NCBI RefSeq assembly: GCF_001640805.2
Contig: NC_066848.1
Coordinates: 8,075,526-8,139,525 of the forward strand
Length of the DNA: 64,000 bases
Direction of reading: 5' to 3'
Source: Lates calcarifer
Taxonomy: Eukaryota > Chordata > Actinopteri > Centropomidae
In this document: piece by piece, positions 25,601 to 40,600 of the stretch
How positions within the stretch are numbered: the stretch's first letter is position 1
How the letters are laid out: each line of letters begins with the position of its first letter
Made by a program: the position numbers and the translations under genes
Notes under the pieces: generated by a model
What the model saw: the letters and a program-made list of their open reading frames with translations, nothing else
The model's database searches: none
What the model was told of the DNA's origin: nothing

Positions 25601-28600
25601 ACAATCCGACTGTGGCAGCTGGTAACAACTACAAAAACATGCAAGTTTTACATTTGCAGGTGAGTTTTTAAGCTTTTTGCTGTGCTATGTATGACTAAAT
25701 AAATAAACAGCTATGTTGCCTGCAGAATGACATTAGCAGTGCAATTTTCCCTGGTGGATATTTGTTTGGTAGCTTCTTCAGCAAGGCAAAGTCCATCACC
25801 AGGCATGTGTCCATGCTTGTTTGAAGTCTTGTCACAACACATTTTGTCATGTCACCCACTGCTGTCTGGCTGTTAGTGTCAGCCAATTACTGAATGATAA
25901 CCACTTGATTGGCTAAATGCAAACACATGACATGACACTGTCAAGTATATGCACTTAGAGATCAGGAAACCAAACTATATATACATATAAAGAAGTCTCC
26001 TTTTTTGGCACTGTTTTTCTATTTTTTAAACAAGTGCACAGGGAGCAGGCCTATGTATGGGCTGTAGTATATACAGTAAAACCTGTAGTTTAATTTCAAA
26101 ACAAAAAACAAAAACTGCCAGTGAATCCAGCAGATGGGATTTGAGGTCTGCGTTTTTAGCAAATTCTATGCAGTATCTGTGAACACAGTAAATCTGACCA
26201 CTGTGTCAGACAGTAAGGGGGGGTGTTTGTTTGTTTTATTTATTTTTTTAGTTAGGGCCATTAAAGAATGGGGTGTGAGAGCCATACCTGTCATTTGAAC
26301 TATCAGAGATTAGTAACACTGTCGCCTCCAAAGAGGGTGGTTGTAAAGCTTCCATGTCTTATCCGGTTAACCATCTTGTCACACACCTCTGCTGATGCTG
26401 TAATTGAGCGCTGATTGCTCTGTAATTGCAGAGAAACAAGACTCCTCTGGACAGATAGAGGGAGACTAGCCCAGGGCTTTACTGCCCCTGAACCATCAAA
26501 GATTCTGGGCTTAAAACAATGTCTGCAGCCCTTCCCATGAAACACCTGCTTAGGCTGCAAACACAGTGCAGATCACTGATTACTCATCCACAGGAGGAAT
26601 GTTTTTAAGTTCTTAACAAACGCCTCTTTTGCGACCTTGAAATTCATTACGTTCATGACTGGCAAACCAAGAGCAAACAAAACATTTGTTTTTGGGTATT
26701 TAAGACATCTGCTACATTCCCAGCTCAAGAAGGGTATCTTTGATCCCAGGCCGTGTGATGGATGAGGGTTATGAAGACCAGATCCCAAGCAGGGCAGCAA
26801 AGCAAACAGACGGTATCCCAGACTCCCTTTCACTGCTGGAATAATCACCATAATCACAGCAATCATCTTCCACTCTCAAACTATATCCACACACATTACT
26901 TATGCTTCAGTTAAAGTGGAGGCTCTGTCTTCAGCTGAGCGAGTAGAGCCAGATTAAACAGTTACAGAATCACCAGCTTACATTACAACACTTTCATAGG
27001 TAATTATGCATTTGTAATATCAGATGCTGGGAAAAGTTATGAATGTTTTAAGAATGCTACTACGTATTATACTGACCAAACTGACTACGTAAGCTATTTG
27101 TTATATTGTAATTTAAATATAATGATGCATAATTTGTCTAATTAAATATAATTGAATGAATGATAGATAATTTATGTCATAATTTCATTATTATTCTCAG
27201 ATAATACCTGTGCAAAAGTGACGAAATGTTTGTCAATGAGTTTAAGCCAGGGAAATCATTTTCATGAAAAATAGCCTGATTTTCATATTCATTCATATTC
27301 TTACTGTGCAACTCATTTTTAATTCACATTTTTCTGATGCATCTGCATGTCATGAATCCTCGTAAAAGTTTGATCCATCAATGCAAAGCCACTCATTTCA
27401 CAGAGTAGGATAACCAAAGAACAATTTTCATGGCTTTAAATGGGTGAACTTTCAGTTTAAGTGATGCTCATATTTCATTATCACTGTGGCAAAATAATGA
27501 CGTAGTGCTACAGCAATGTAGCTCATGTAAAAAGAAAGAATAAAATCATCATGGTTCTTCCCCCGAATGCTGGCGGGTACAGGACAAACACAACAGGGGG
27601 CACCTGCCTCAGCCAGTTGGACAGTCTCTCTTCCCGTAACTCTTAACTTTTAAGTCCCATTTGAGCTTCTGCAGCAACCCATTATGACAAGACAGGGACT
27701 TGTCCCAGCACTCGGATGGATATTCCTGCCAGATGTCTATGGAGAAAGGGAATTGAGACTTTTTCCCAACCCTTCCCCTTATCAAATATCTCCATAAGTC
27801 TCAAACCATCTTTTCATCAGTCTTGTGCTCCTGCTGAGTTTTCCTGATCGTGTCAAGCACCTGAAGCTGCATTAAGAAATCTGAGGCCATGTCTACACTT
27901 GAAAACATCTATCTTTTTCTGCATCAGTGCTTCCCAGCCAGTGTTGGCAGAGCTTTGCACGCAAGTGAGATATTTATTTGTTTTAGTATGTTTTAGTCAA
28001 CTAATCCATTTAGATGTTCAATGTCTGGAAAACAACATTCTGCTTTAGCACTTTCACACTTTCTTGCGGTTGTGCTTTCAACTGATGCAAAAACCATATT
28101 GTATGCTAAAAGTTTTGAAATAAATCACGAACAGATTTTTCCAGTTTTACAAATAAATACCAATTCATTTACACCCACTGTAGGAAACCTCAAAAATACA
28201 CTGATCTGTCAAATTGTTACTGCAGACTCATAGATATGAATAAACATTTTTAGCATGAATTTGTTTCATTGATTTGCACAATTCAGACGATTTATCACAA
28301 GAAACCAATCCAAGTAAATCAAGTGAAGCAAAAACTTGTACAACTGTACACTATAAGTAACTGTAAGTGATCACAAGAAATGGAGGCAATTACAAGAAAT
28401 GCTTACTGGAAAAAAAATCAACAACAACATAATACAAATATCACTTGGATAGACTTAAATAATGCGCCCTCTGTTAAAATGTGTTTTAATTTATAAAGAA
28501 ATAAGCTGGTGCTAAAATGCTACACAATAAACTCAGCTAAAGCAAGGAGTAGTAGACAAAAACACTGACACTCGGAGAGACACTCCATACACAGTATTTG

Positions 28601-31600
28601 TAAAAGTCTGCTTATACAGAATAAGTTGCATTTTAAGAGGTTTTAAGTCAGTACAGAGAAACTGGTTCACATCTGGTGAGGGTAAGATGTTTAGGTTACA
28701 TCTGGTACTTTTCAAAAATGTTTCATGTTGGGAGGATAAGAAACTCTGGAAAGGTTTTATAAGATGAAAAAGCAGAATGTCCTGTAATATCTTCAATGTC
28801 CATTCTTGAATACTGTTAAACACAGAAGACAGCTGTGATCCATTTGTTTACAACAAATAAAGGAAACATATGAATCACCTGAATCCAGTGGATTGTTCTA
28901 AATTTCTATAATAATGATGCTCTGTGAGTTTTGTTATCATTTTTTAAAATTTAGGATAAGAAAGCACTAACTTGCTACTAAGTTCACCCTTGAGAAATAT
29001 AAGTCTAAAAGAAATAAAATGTTTATGCTACTGCACAAATGTTTTACTTGTTTTGCATTTTTATTAATTCATTTCCAAAGTGCAACTTGTAATGTGTAAT
29101 ATAACATCAATCCAATAATAATGAACATGAATTGACTACTTTTGCTAGTGTGTTACTGTTGGAAACCGTCACTCTTATTTCAAAACTCTTAGTTAAATTA
29201 TAACTGAAAGCTACACAACAGTAGCTCACAATAATCTTGGGAAAAGAAGAAGAAATCTGAGAAAAAGGAGGATATCACATCACAGCAGAATCACCTGCAG
29301 CATAGCTTTAACTTGTGTTGTGTTGAGATGCTAATACTGGTCTGAATGTGAGTTCTCCTTGGTTTGGCTCTACTCCACTGTCTTTTCTGGACCTACAGTG
29401 AAGGATTCTGAAGGCAGTGAAGTTCACCAAGGAGAGAACGAGCGATGTAGAGCCAGGCTATTAGTGCTGCGAGTGGGACATGCTGGCTGCATCAGCCCCA
29501 TGTCTCCTACTCTGCCAGGGGAAGGACCAGGCCAAGCCAAGCCAGCCAAACATCTGCTCCTGGTTAGAGGTGTCGGCTCCTGCCATTCACAGCAGAGGTT
29601 CAGAACCTCAAGGAAAGGTTTCACTTGGCCTCTTCTTGCCTGGGCCACTGCAAGCAGTCCTGTATGCTCCCTAAGGGAATGTAGGTCTGAGGAAAATACC
29701 ACAGAAAATTCAATTCCACTTTTCCTTTCCGTGCTTCACTCCTCTGACCAAGGCAAATTTCATTACACACTTATGGATTCATAAAATTCCTTCAATAACA
29801 TAGTGCTGTGTCCCGCAGACAAGAGTTCCTTCAGAATCAAACAGCTTCAGAGTAAAAGGGCTTGGAGGACAACCAGCTATAGGAGGTGAAGTGCCTCAGT
29901 GTATGAGATCCAGTCATGAGTCATGTCCAGCTCTTTGTTTCCCTCTTCCATCCCTTTTCTTTCTTTTTTCCTTCTTTTTTATGTCTTTATGACACATAAA
30001 CAGCTGTATATTACAGTTAAGACATAAATTAAATATGTTTTAAATGTGTTGCACTGCTTAAGTGATGAAAGGCCATAAAATACTTTACATATTTTCTCTC
30101 TCATCTTGTAACCATACATCAGCCGGCATCTAATAAAATCTCCAAATAAAAACCCAAGGCACCAATTACTGGATACTTAAACCAATTAACAAAAACAGAA
30201 ACAAAGAGAGACTTTGGCAAATGAGAAAGAAAACAATTTGGTCACACATCTAACATTAAGCTTCCATTACCTCTCTAATGAGCCAATAAACTTTTCGGAG
30301 GTGACTGATCTTAAGATGTAGCCAAACCGCTATCTGTTGTTGGTCTCAGTAAAAGTAGGTTACCATCCTAACAGCCAAGCTAAACTGGCCTCCATATGTG
30401 TCCATCCAAGTTTCTAGCATATTTTTTAGGATTTACAAACAAATAACAAACAAATATCCAGGCTCTGACAGAGATGTGGGTTCTGACTTAAAAGACTTAT
30501 TCAAAACTCTATCTGACCTTAAAACACGCCCTTCATGCTTCTGTCACTTCATTTTTTAACTGTAAACAAAAAAGCCACACAGTAATCCATTACCACCCAA
30601 AGCTGTTGAGTAATCAGTATCTGTCACAACAAACAGAAATGCAAATATTTCAATTTCAGGCTATTCTGCTGTGACGTCAGATTCCTTTTAAGACATTTCA
30701 GCTGTTTCCTGGAACTCTGGATTATGTTGTTTGGATACTGGCTTGTTTGTTATTTGGCTGTTTGTTTGACAAAGTCTGCATTGAATCATTATTTTGGAAG
30801 GTAGCTGGGCACCTGTAGGACTGAAGTTTCAAGAAGAAAACAGGAAATCAGGCCCTCATCTGGATTTTTTGTACAGATGTATTAATGGTTTGATGTTGAG
30901 AGTGAGCAAGAAAGATAATATGTGCCAAATACCTGCTGATAAAGCTCACAGGTAATTATACTAGTCTAGTCTTCCCCCATGCATAATTTGAGACAATTAC
31001 GCTGCTCTTTCCAACAGTTAACAATGTGCTTCCTTTACAGTTGAGCATGATGTTACATAGTCATGATGTATGGAAGGAATTTAAGAGAATAAATGTGTCA
31101 GTTTGTTCAGTTTTGTTATGCATCTTGATCATGATCTAGTTGAATGCACTTGATCACGAGCAGCAACATTTACTACATTTAGAACCTGTGTGCAATTGTT
31201 CACATTAACCACTGTTGACAAAGAAGCCCTGTAGGTGAGTTAGGAGCTATTGCCTCAACACAACAATTCATAATTTCATTCTCACAGTGTGGCACAAACT
31301 TTAGTTGTAGTGGAGGAAAAATGTTCTTGTCCTTCATTTGAACGTAAATACAGTTGAAGAACATACAAGTTACAGAAGCATTTAGGCCTCTTTTTTCCAT
31401 CTGTCATCCATCCTCACTTCCACAAAATTCTGCCTGAATTTGCCATCCCTATAAATATCATAACCTGTATTATACCCTAGACTGACACAGAAGTTACAAG
31501 AGGAGAAACCCCCCCCCCCAGTAAGTAATGTCTTTCATGCTCATGAATATCATTTTACCCTTTTTTACTTCCATTTGTTTTTAACAAGTAACAGACGGAT

Positions 31601-34600
31601 GCTCTCAGAGCACTGCAGACACCATCTTACACACAGAATAATTAGGAAGCAGCTTCTTCACATATCCCTCTGAGGCATGTTGTCGTTTCATGTGAGGGTC
31701 AGAGGACAAGCACCGCCTGCAGTGATGCCTCTGGAGCAGGTACAGCTTTAGTCTGTTTCTCAACACTTCAACAAGGAAGGGCATGTTTTCTCAATTATTG
31801 TTTTTTTTTCCTGTGTTGATTCTCTCTTATAAAACAATGTCAGAGTTACTTAATACAGTTTTACAGACAAAATCAGATTGTAGTTTAACATAAATATGAC
31901 CAAGAGTTATTTTATTTAGTTTATTATAAAGCATTTAGAAATATGTACTTTTTGATGCAAGGGAAATACGATGAAAGACTCATGCCTTTGTGTCAGGTAA
32001 CCAAATTTTGACGCAAATTTCAAAGTTAGGGACTTGTGAAAGGTTTTCGGAAACACCCTTTTACACCACAGGTGTCAGCTGGGCTTTTGGCTGCATGGGA
32101 GCATCTCTAAATTGCCAGAGCTGGTTGGAATGGTTAAAAAATTGATTCAGAGAAAAACTGAAAACAATCTTTGTTGGTCTCATACAGGGGAAAATGTTTT
32201 ATTCATCTTTATATTTTGTTATTTCTTTGCCCCTTTCTCCCCTTCTTCTCTTTTTTCCATGTGTCTGTTGCTGTTATTTCATTTTTCGCTCCTTCCATCC
32301 CCCTTTCCTTTCCCTCGCTCTTAATCTAACTTTGTTCTCTCTCGCTCTTGTTTTCTCATTTTGAGGGCTGAGAGCTGCACTGTGAATCTCCAGCTCAGCA
32401 GGACACCATGGAGTGATAGATGGCCTCTGACAAGGTCCAACACAATCCAACCAGCCATATGCTCCAAGTGAGGAAAAAAAAAGAGCAGAATTAAAGAGGA
32501 TTCACAAGTGGCCAGAAGAGAAACATGCCAAACTCTTATGCAAGCAACAGTTTCTGGAGTTTACAATAATATATGGGGGGCTTTGACACAGTGAGATTAA
32601 TGTCCCCCGTGCTGGAGTACAAACACTGGCGGGCATTTGTTCGGTAGGCAAACTTGCACATTCAGGGAAATGATTTAAAAGAGAAGAAAGAAACAATCCA
32701 TTATATCAAAACGAATAATTCAAACTATGATAGAAACTTAAGCTCAAATTTACCATGTTGGATACAAACTAGACGAGGAACAGATTATGGTGGAGATGTT
32801 GTTGATAATGTTAAAAGCTTGGAAACTGGATGAACTCAGATACATTATTCTGCTGCAAATTAATATCATATAAATCTAATCTTTGGAAGACAGGGTTACA
32901 AGAAAAGCAGTGCATTTACATTTATATTTAGCTACATTTACAGTTACATTAGTCACACTTGTTACATTTAATCAGATACATGTAATATCAAAGACTTTTG
33001 TTGGTCTAGTCATGCTAAAAATTTACTTAACTCCTCTGATCTGTACTGATGATGACTGATCAGCTCTTGATTACACTGTATTGTCTCACTAAAAGGAAAA
33101 CCAAACGCTTTCCTTGAACACACACACCCATATACACATGCAGAAATCCCGCAAACAGTTGTGTGGCGCTAATGACTGTGTTAAATTCCAGTGTAAGTAG
33201 TTGAAAGAGGAAACATCAGTGTAATATTCTTAAACACCAGGTCAAATCACCTCCCTAAACAGCGGTTACAGCTTCCTAGCCACTTACTAGCCCCTACTTC
33301 CAGGACAAACTTTACACCCAATGAATACATGTGGACAGGCACACACAAACACGCACACAAATTCACACAACCGCACAAACACACACACACACACACAGGG
33401 CAATCTCATAAATAACAAATGACAGCCTGAGAGTCAAATTAAGGAAATAAAATGTGTCTCGCTGGTAATTAAGGAAGCATGTTTCCCCTCAGGATAACAA
33501 CTTCATCTGGATCCATACGGAGCTGACACACACACACACACACCCACACACTCAAGAGGTACCAGCATTCCTGCTACATGTCCATCCCATTGGTACAAAC
33601 TGGCTCAAAGCAGTAAAGAACACAGCACCATGATTTGAAATTTGACACAAAACGTATGTTTTCTCGAGTTCTGAGGAAAAATGTGGAGGTTGGATGTCAT
33701 GCCAAACAATCATAGGAAAAGGAAGGACTGCTTTCAAACATTTCCCATGCATCAGGCTATTAAAATGACATTCATTTGCAGGTTGCTGGCACTTGTCTCG
33801 AGGCATATTGCAAACACATGGAATTACATGTTATGTCCATCCATGATTTAAACCACTCTAGGTATTCTTGCGATCAAGGAAAAACAGACACTTCTGGATC
33901 CGTGCAGGCCATGTGGAAAGACTGAAGAAAAAAAGCAGGCAAACTGGCAATCAAGAGTTTGTCAGGCTGAGCTTACATCACTGCTTATAATTGTAAACTG
34001 ACAGGTAAGACTGAAAAAATTGCATGTTGTAAATCCAGCCAAACACAAAAAAGGTCATGTCATTTTATATGTATTCAGGTCCTAACAGAGCTCCTTTGTC
34101 TGAAGACACTACTCTGTGCTACATTGTAAAAATACTCCATGTGTGAAACTCTAGTGGTTACAATGGTGTGCCGCAGGGCCTAATTCTTGGTCCAAACCTT
34201 TTCGCTGTGTACATGAATAATCTAATCATACGAGTTATTTAAAGAATGGTTCTTATTAGAGATGCACTTAAAAACGAACATGACTTTAAACACAACTGTG
34301 CTAAAAAGATGCACATGGTGGCCGAGAGGACAAATGCATTAAACTAAAGCCTTGAAAACCACAAATGTATGTCACTAAAACTTTACTGCAGGGGAATTTA
34401 GTTGCAGATATAGCTTTAAATACACCACAAAACTAATGAGCATGTCTTGTTTCACACAGACAGATATCAGTAGATGAGATACAATGTAAACCAATAGGTT
34501 GACATGGTGCAGAAAATGATGAAGTTCATCATGATTTAATGTTCAAATTTACTAACTCAATTGTTAATAAAAGAATCTCTTTTTCTTTCTTTCATGTTGC

Positions 34601-37600
34601 TAAAATGTTGGTTTTGTTCAGTAGCTGCCAGGCGGGTTTGGCTCTAGTGGCCAGACTAAGACAGCCTTTGGCTTTGGTGTTCCATGCAACCTCCACATGC
34701 CAAGATTTCAATTTGCTGTCCCTGGTTCATGCCAGCAGCATTGCTGCCCATTTTCTAAGCACTCCTTGGTCTGGTTCTAATACATCATCATCAGTGTGTT
34801 GATTGTTGGTATTGTTTAATCTGATGCCACAGATAATTTGCCATGAAACCCTAAAACCAAACGGAGTAGAATCCAAAGCCAATAAGGAATAGGAAGCCTA
34901 ACTCATTCAAAGGTCATTTCAAATATCAATTTGCTTTTTCATGGATTCCTTTATAGACTTTTCTTAGATCAGTTTTCTAAGAAACCATTTGTAACAGCAA
35001 ACGCTGTTCAAATCCAAACATAGACCATTAGTATATCTTCTCCTCTTACTGTGTGTCTAATGTTCACTTTCTCTCTTTGACAGTTATTAATAAGTTGAAA
35101 CAGAAATGCGAAAAAGAACGATCAAGAATAGTTAGCAAGTAGCGTGTTGCTTTCTTTTAGTAGATTATGTTTTATTGAAAAAACATTGACTTAATTTACA
35201 CAAAGTTCAGTTAAATAGTTTTGCTTTGTTTATAACAAAAATATAGAAGCACAAAGAATTTACAAAACTTCTCTCCTTAAAACAAACATTTAAAATTCAT
35301 TAATACGTAGTAAATATCCTGAAGAGATGGATGTTTATTTCACTTCACTTAACTGAGTGGACAAGCGAAAAGCAGAAAATTCTCTCTTGAATAATTCTGA
35401 ATATACGTTTGGAAGCAGTGTTCAAGATTCAAGTATGTTCCAAAGTTTAATGCACTATGTGCTCTGCTAACAGCAGAAATATGATTATTGACTCCCTCAT
35501 TGTTGGCAGTACAGCACTACAGAGTTGCAGGTCCTTTTCTTTTAATAGTACAGTTAAGCAAACAGTCGGGAAATTCGTAATATGTAAAAACATACACACC
35601 ACCTTTAATGTTCTTTGTTTTACCCCTGGTCTTTCCAAGATCCACATTGACTGCTCGTATCCAATAATATCATTATGGATATCAACAAATCAAAGCAGAT
35701 TATATTCATTCTCCTGCCGTCACGGCAACTGACTGTGCTGCGGTGTTACAGTGTGAAACTTGGCAGGAAAAACTCATAAATCTGCATTCAGCAGTGAGCT
35801 GGAGAAGGACCGGGTACCGAAACAGCTGCAACACCAAAAACCGAATCCATCGCAATTCACGCCTTGTGTGCAAGTGTGTGTATGTGTGTGCATATTCACC
35901 GAGGGAATTTTAAACAAAAAGATAAGGCCGACGTTGCAGAAACAATTCTACCTCTTACAAAAGAGGTTTAAACATGAGATTAAGGAAAAGAGTGGATAAA
36001 AGGCTGGGAGGAGTCATATAGCAGAACTAATAGGAAGGATGGAGCATGTTTCCCACTGTTGCAAGAAAATATGTTTTGATTTTCAAATGAGTAAAAACAG
36101 AGTTATAACTAGGGGCCCTCTGACTATAGACAGCTGTGCCAGTTTGTTTTGATGAAAACATTTTCAAGCCATTCACAGATGTTTAGTAAATTCCCCTTTC
36201 TGTTCTTGCTCCTAATGTTTGTCTTTCCAGATTTTTAACCTTCTGCCATTCTGTATGTCCTGTTTAGTGACTCATAATACTTTTGGTCTGGGGCATGAGT
36301 TTCACTTCAGTCTTCTCCATTACTGTATTACAGTGGGACTTTTGTAGGGCTGTACCTGACTAAGAATTCAGTTGACTCAGTTTTTGGTGTTCAGTACCAC
36401 AACACAATGATTCGAAGAGGGAGGTCTCTCCTGTCAGGCTGCTGACAGTGTTGTCAGCCACTTTTAACTTGCCATAACACTAGTAGTTTCCACTTTAGTG
36501 GTGTGCATTACTGTAACAGGCATGCAGCTCTCAGCAGGCAGGCAGATCTTACCTGACACTGGAGCTGAGAGTTCAGGAGTGGCCAACAGAAACGAGTAAC
36601 TGCCTCGTTGTGCAGTTTCATTTATATCACACTATCATATTGAAATTCAGATGTGCAGTTATAAAATACTGAAATGTGAAACATCAAATGTGTGAGCAAA
36701 CACACTGTAGTTTTCACAACATAGTCTATAGATTGGCTTGGAGGCGCAAAAGAATTATCCATCCTACACATTAGCTAACACCAATGCTACAAACTTCATA
36801 GGAATATCAACAATTACAATATTAATTTCCAACCTTGGTTTCCATATCCTTTGACATTTTTCTGCCATGCTGTGTCCTGGTAGTTTAAGAGAATAGTTCA
36901 GAGATGCACAAAATTAACTTTTCTTATATTCTCCTCCACGCAGCAACTCAAGCACTAGACAATTTTGTGAAACCTCAGTTTGGCACGACAACCTGAGCAT
37001 GACCAATTTAGGGAAAGATTGTGGACAGGCCAAAAAAACTATATCCAAGATGTGGTAAGGATTAGGCAACTGAAATAGTTGGCTATGGTTAGGGAAAGAT
37101 TGTCAATAAAAAGCAGAAGGTTAATTGCAGGTCTGTGATGAGATGCAAACTCCAATCTGTTGCATGAAGGTCAGACATGTTCCACGCCCATCCACCAACC
37201 ACTGTGGCCTGCAGATATGGTCAACATGGATGTACCACCCCCTGTCAATGCCAGAATGCAGCATTGTAGAGGTCAGCACATTTGAAGTCATGGTTCAATT
37301 TGAGTTTGGACACAAAACCTGGTGGAAAATCAGCAGTCTGGCCTCAGCTGCTCAGGAGCGTGTAGTCACCACCTCAGTTGAAAATAATGGCCTTTCTCTG
37401 TTGCACTCACGCATTTGTTGTGAAAGCAGGGTTACATTAGTATTGCTTCACACTTCTTATGTCTTTTCTATGTTGCCATTCTTCTCATGTTTCCTTTCAG
37501 TGGATGCCTGCAGCTCTCACTGAGAGGCTCCTGGCTGTGACTGCTGCACATCTCTGTCAGTTCAAAGAGAGGGGCTCAGGTATTAATGTCTGATGTACTC

Positions 37601-40600
37601 TCAGCAATGTTTACTTAAACCTAACAACTGATTAGACACTGTAAACATTCATGTCACTTGATACAACACACGTGAGATCAGACTAAGAAAAGGAGAGATG
37701 TAAGTCTAAATCATGATGTCAAGCAGTGTACAACCTTCCTGATCATGAGGCCAACTGTTGACACAGTAAAAGTATGCTCTTTAATGTGATGCCTCTAACA
37801 AAAACTTCTATTATATTATAATAAAAGTATGACCTCATGGATCATGTGGAGTCAAACCTCTCCCCTCCTTTAGCTCAGTTTCACTACCATCTATTGAAAT
37901 TAGTAAGACTCCTTGCAACACACAGCCACACTAGCAATTCTGTGCCTTAATTTCTGCGAGGGGGTCCATTGATTTTAAGAACTGCTTCATTTACTCTTAT
38001 ATACATAATTCCATTGGTAAACAGGACAATCCATCCAGATTTGTGAAACGAGAAGTCATGAATGGAGGTCTCCTACCCTCTAGATTTATTTGCACTTTCT
38101 GTTTTTTCCTTCATGAACCTGACCCTGTCCCATTTTTAATCCTGTTTATCTCCCATCCAGGTGACTGCACCTCTTCATTCATGTCCAGTAGGTTCCTGTG
38201 TCTAAAAAAATAAAATAACTGACCCAACAACAGGATACAACCTCCAATTAAAATCTCAAACAACATGAAGTATTCCTTTTTTTTTTTTTCTTTTTCTATG
38301 AAGTTGCATGTAGTAATACATACTAACACATTTCCATATTGTACATCTGTAAAGGAACTTTAGATGTAATGCACTTGTGTAGGCATATTGACTTATATCT
38401 ACTGTTTCACATTGTGTAGACGTGATGTTGCAGCTTTTTCTGTTAGCGCAGCAATTTATAGCTACACACATAAACAGACTCAAAAAGAGTCCTCTGCTCC
38501 AAATGATTAAATCCTTTGCACAAAGCTCCCTATCTCTTGAAAATCAAAGAAAACATTTAAAGAGAAATCCTTGATACTTCCAACAGAAATAGCAAAACAT
38601 GTTTCCAATTCACTGTCTCATGAGCAGCTGCAGACGTTATAACTGATAACATCCTATGTTTGACTCATGCGTCTCCAGTTTCTCTGTTTTGGGAAGATTT
38701 TCTCCCTGTCTATGTTCACAAATATTGATCAGCCAGCCTTAGACGACAAAAATAACACAGTATAGGAATTCCTAAATTGAGTTGTGTTTATCCTTTGAGC
38801 CTTAAACATACAGATGAGGCCCTTGAGGTCACAAGTTGAACGGATCGACTGCCTCATTCAGTGAAGTGTCAAATAAACATAGGACTTTCACATGAAGTCA
38901 CAATATACACAGCTAAGCTAACAGTAAACATGAAAGAGAAAATGAGGGAGAGGTGTTAAGCTGTGGAAAAGGAACTGACGGAAGCAGAGGAAGAGAACTG
39001 AGGTGGTGATTCCTGATGGAGGGATATATTCCTGCAGAGAGACATGAGATGATGTCGACCATGACCTTGTCTGAGCTTGAGGTATTTTCTGAACTTCATT
39101 CCCTTGCTACGTGTGTGTGTACGTGTGTGTCTGTGTCTTAGCTCGGACTGGCCCCATTATTGATAGCTCTAACAAGCCTGGGTCAGAGGTCAGACAGTGG
39201 TGAGTGGAAAAGGATGGAGCAAGACTGTTAAAGGTTCTTTAAACACCACCTGACTTCTCACACACACACACACACACACAGTGGATCTTGGCTGATTGTT
39301 ACCAGACCATATTTAAACACATGCCCAGTTCCTCTGTATCCCTGTTACTCTCCACCACAGAGATGAGAGGTCTTTGCACAGATTCTAGTTTACACAACAT
39401 GCTTGGAGTTCAACAGAGTGTAGTAATGAGACCATAGCGCAAACATATTATTCACCCTTTCAGCGTCATCAGTGCTTATTCGGGTGAGTTATTGACCCAC
39501 TAAAGCACTTCATGTAAGGTATACTGAACTAAAGACAACTTTTGTACTATAAAATGAAAACAGCAGCTCCACCCTCACAATATTTGAAAAATATCCTTCA
39601 GACTTTTGAACAACATTCCCCAGGGGCAGACCTGCAGCTTGTGTCTGTGCTTGGAAGAATGAGAGTTTCTGTGAGAACACTTCACAGTAAATCGACTTTG
39701 GGTAAATAAAGTCCTTCTGCTTGGCTTCGCCCCCCGCCCCTCCCCGCCAGCCAGTCTGATAACAACTATGGCACCTGCTCAAAAACAGCATGGCGCCGCT
39801 CTCTGTCTCTCAACTCAACTTCTGCGCCTTAATAAGAACCATTACACCAGGAGTTCACTTTTAAAAAGACAAAATCCTCTGTAGGACCACAATCAATCAG
39901 TAAAATGATGCAAAAATATCTACTGTGTGGGAAAATAACATTCAGCGGTGATTTATTATAACAATACGTTTTACTGCATCAACATTTTCAAATTATATTT
40001 CATTATCTTCCCACCTGTAAAATCTGTTTTAATGTTTACATTTAGATGTAAGACATTTAACCAAAGTATTTACTGTCTGCACAACAATAGAATAAGCTTA
40101 AAGGACCTATGCATATTTTATTATCAGTTAATCGTTACCGTATTTATTTTTTCTTCACCATCACCAAGAACACTGCCTCTGTAGGCCTCCATGCTGCGGC
40201 AGAGCAAAGTGAGCAAGTGGCAACATCCTCTTTGGGACAGGAAGCAGCAGGGTTTATGGGAAATGTGGTCTTAATTTTGAGAGACATTAGCACTACACCA
40301 CATGTGTGAGACAGAGGCTAGTTGTCTCAACCATGGTTTTATTAGTTTAGTTTTTGTTTTGTTTTTTACCAAGATACAACAATCCAGATAATAACAGTAT
40401 GATGATGTACAAGTGAGCAATTTATCAAGACAGCATCATTTATTGCTATTATTATCATTTATTATTGCAAATATAGTTTCACTACTGTCTTTTGCAGGAC
40501 GTAAATGTAGTGTGATAGTCCTGTGAATTCATTTTTCTGTATTTACGTGATTGTTCCTGCTGAATGAAACAAGCACTGCTAGCCTCTCCCCACCTGACCA

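Noticed and set aside
29359..29784. 141-codon plus-strand open frame
   Set aside because: No domain, no splice support and no similarity to known proteins. An overlapping frame on the other strand is almost equally open.
31510..31520. Poly-C run
   Set aside because: A short homopolymer near a small intronic CA-poor stretch; no sign of function.
37125..37523. 132-codon plus-strand open frame in HPSE2 intron 3
   Set aside because: It overlaps a fish-type interspersed repeat, has no recognisable domain, and its composition looks like random intronic sequence.
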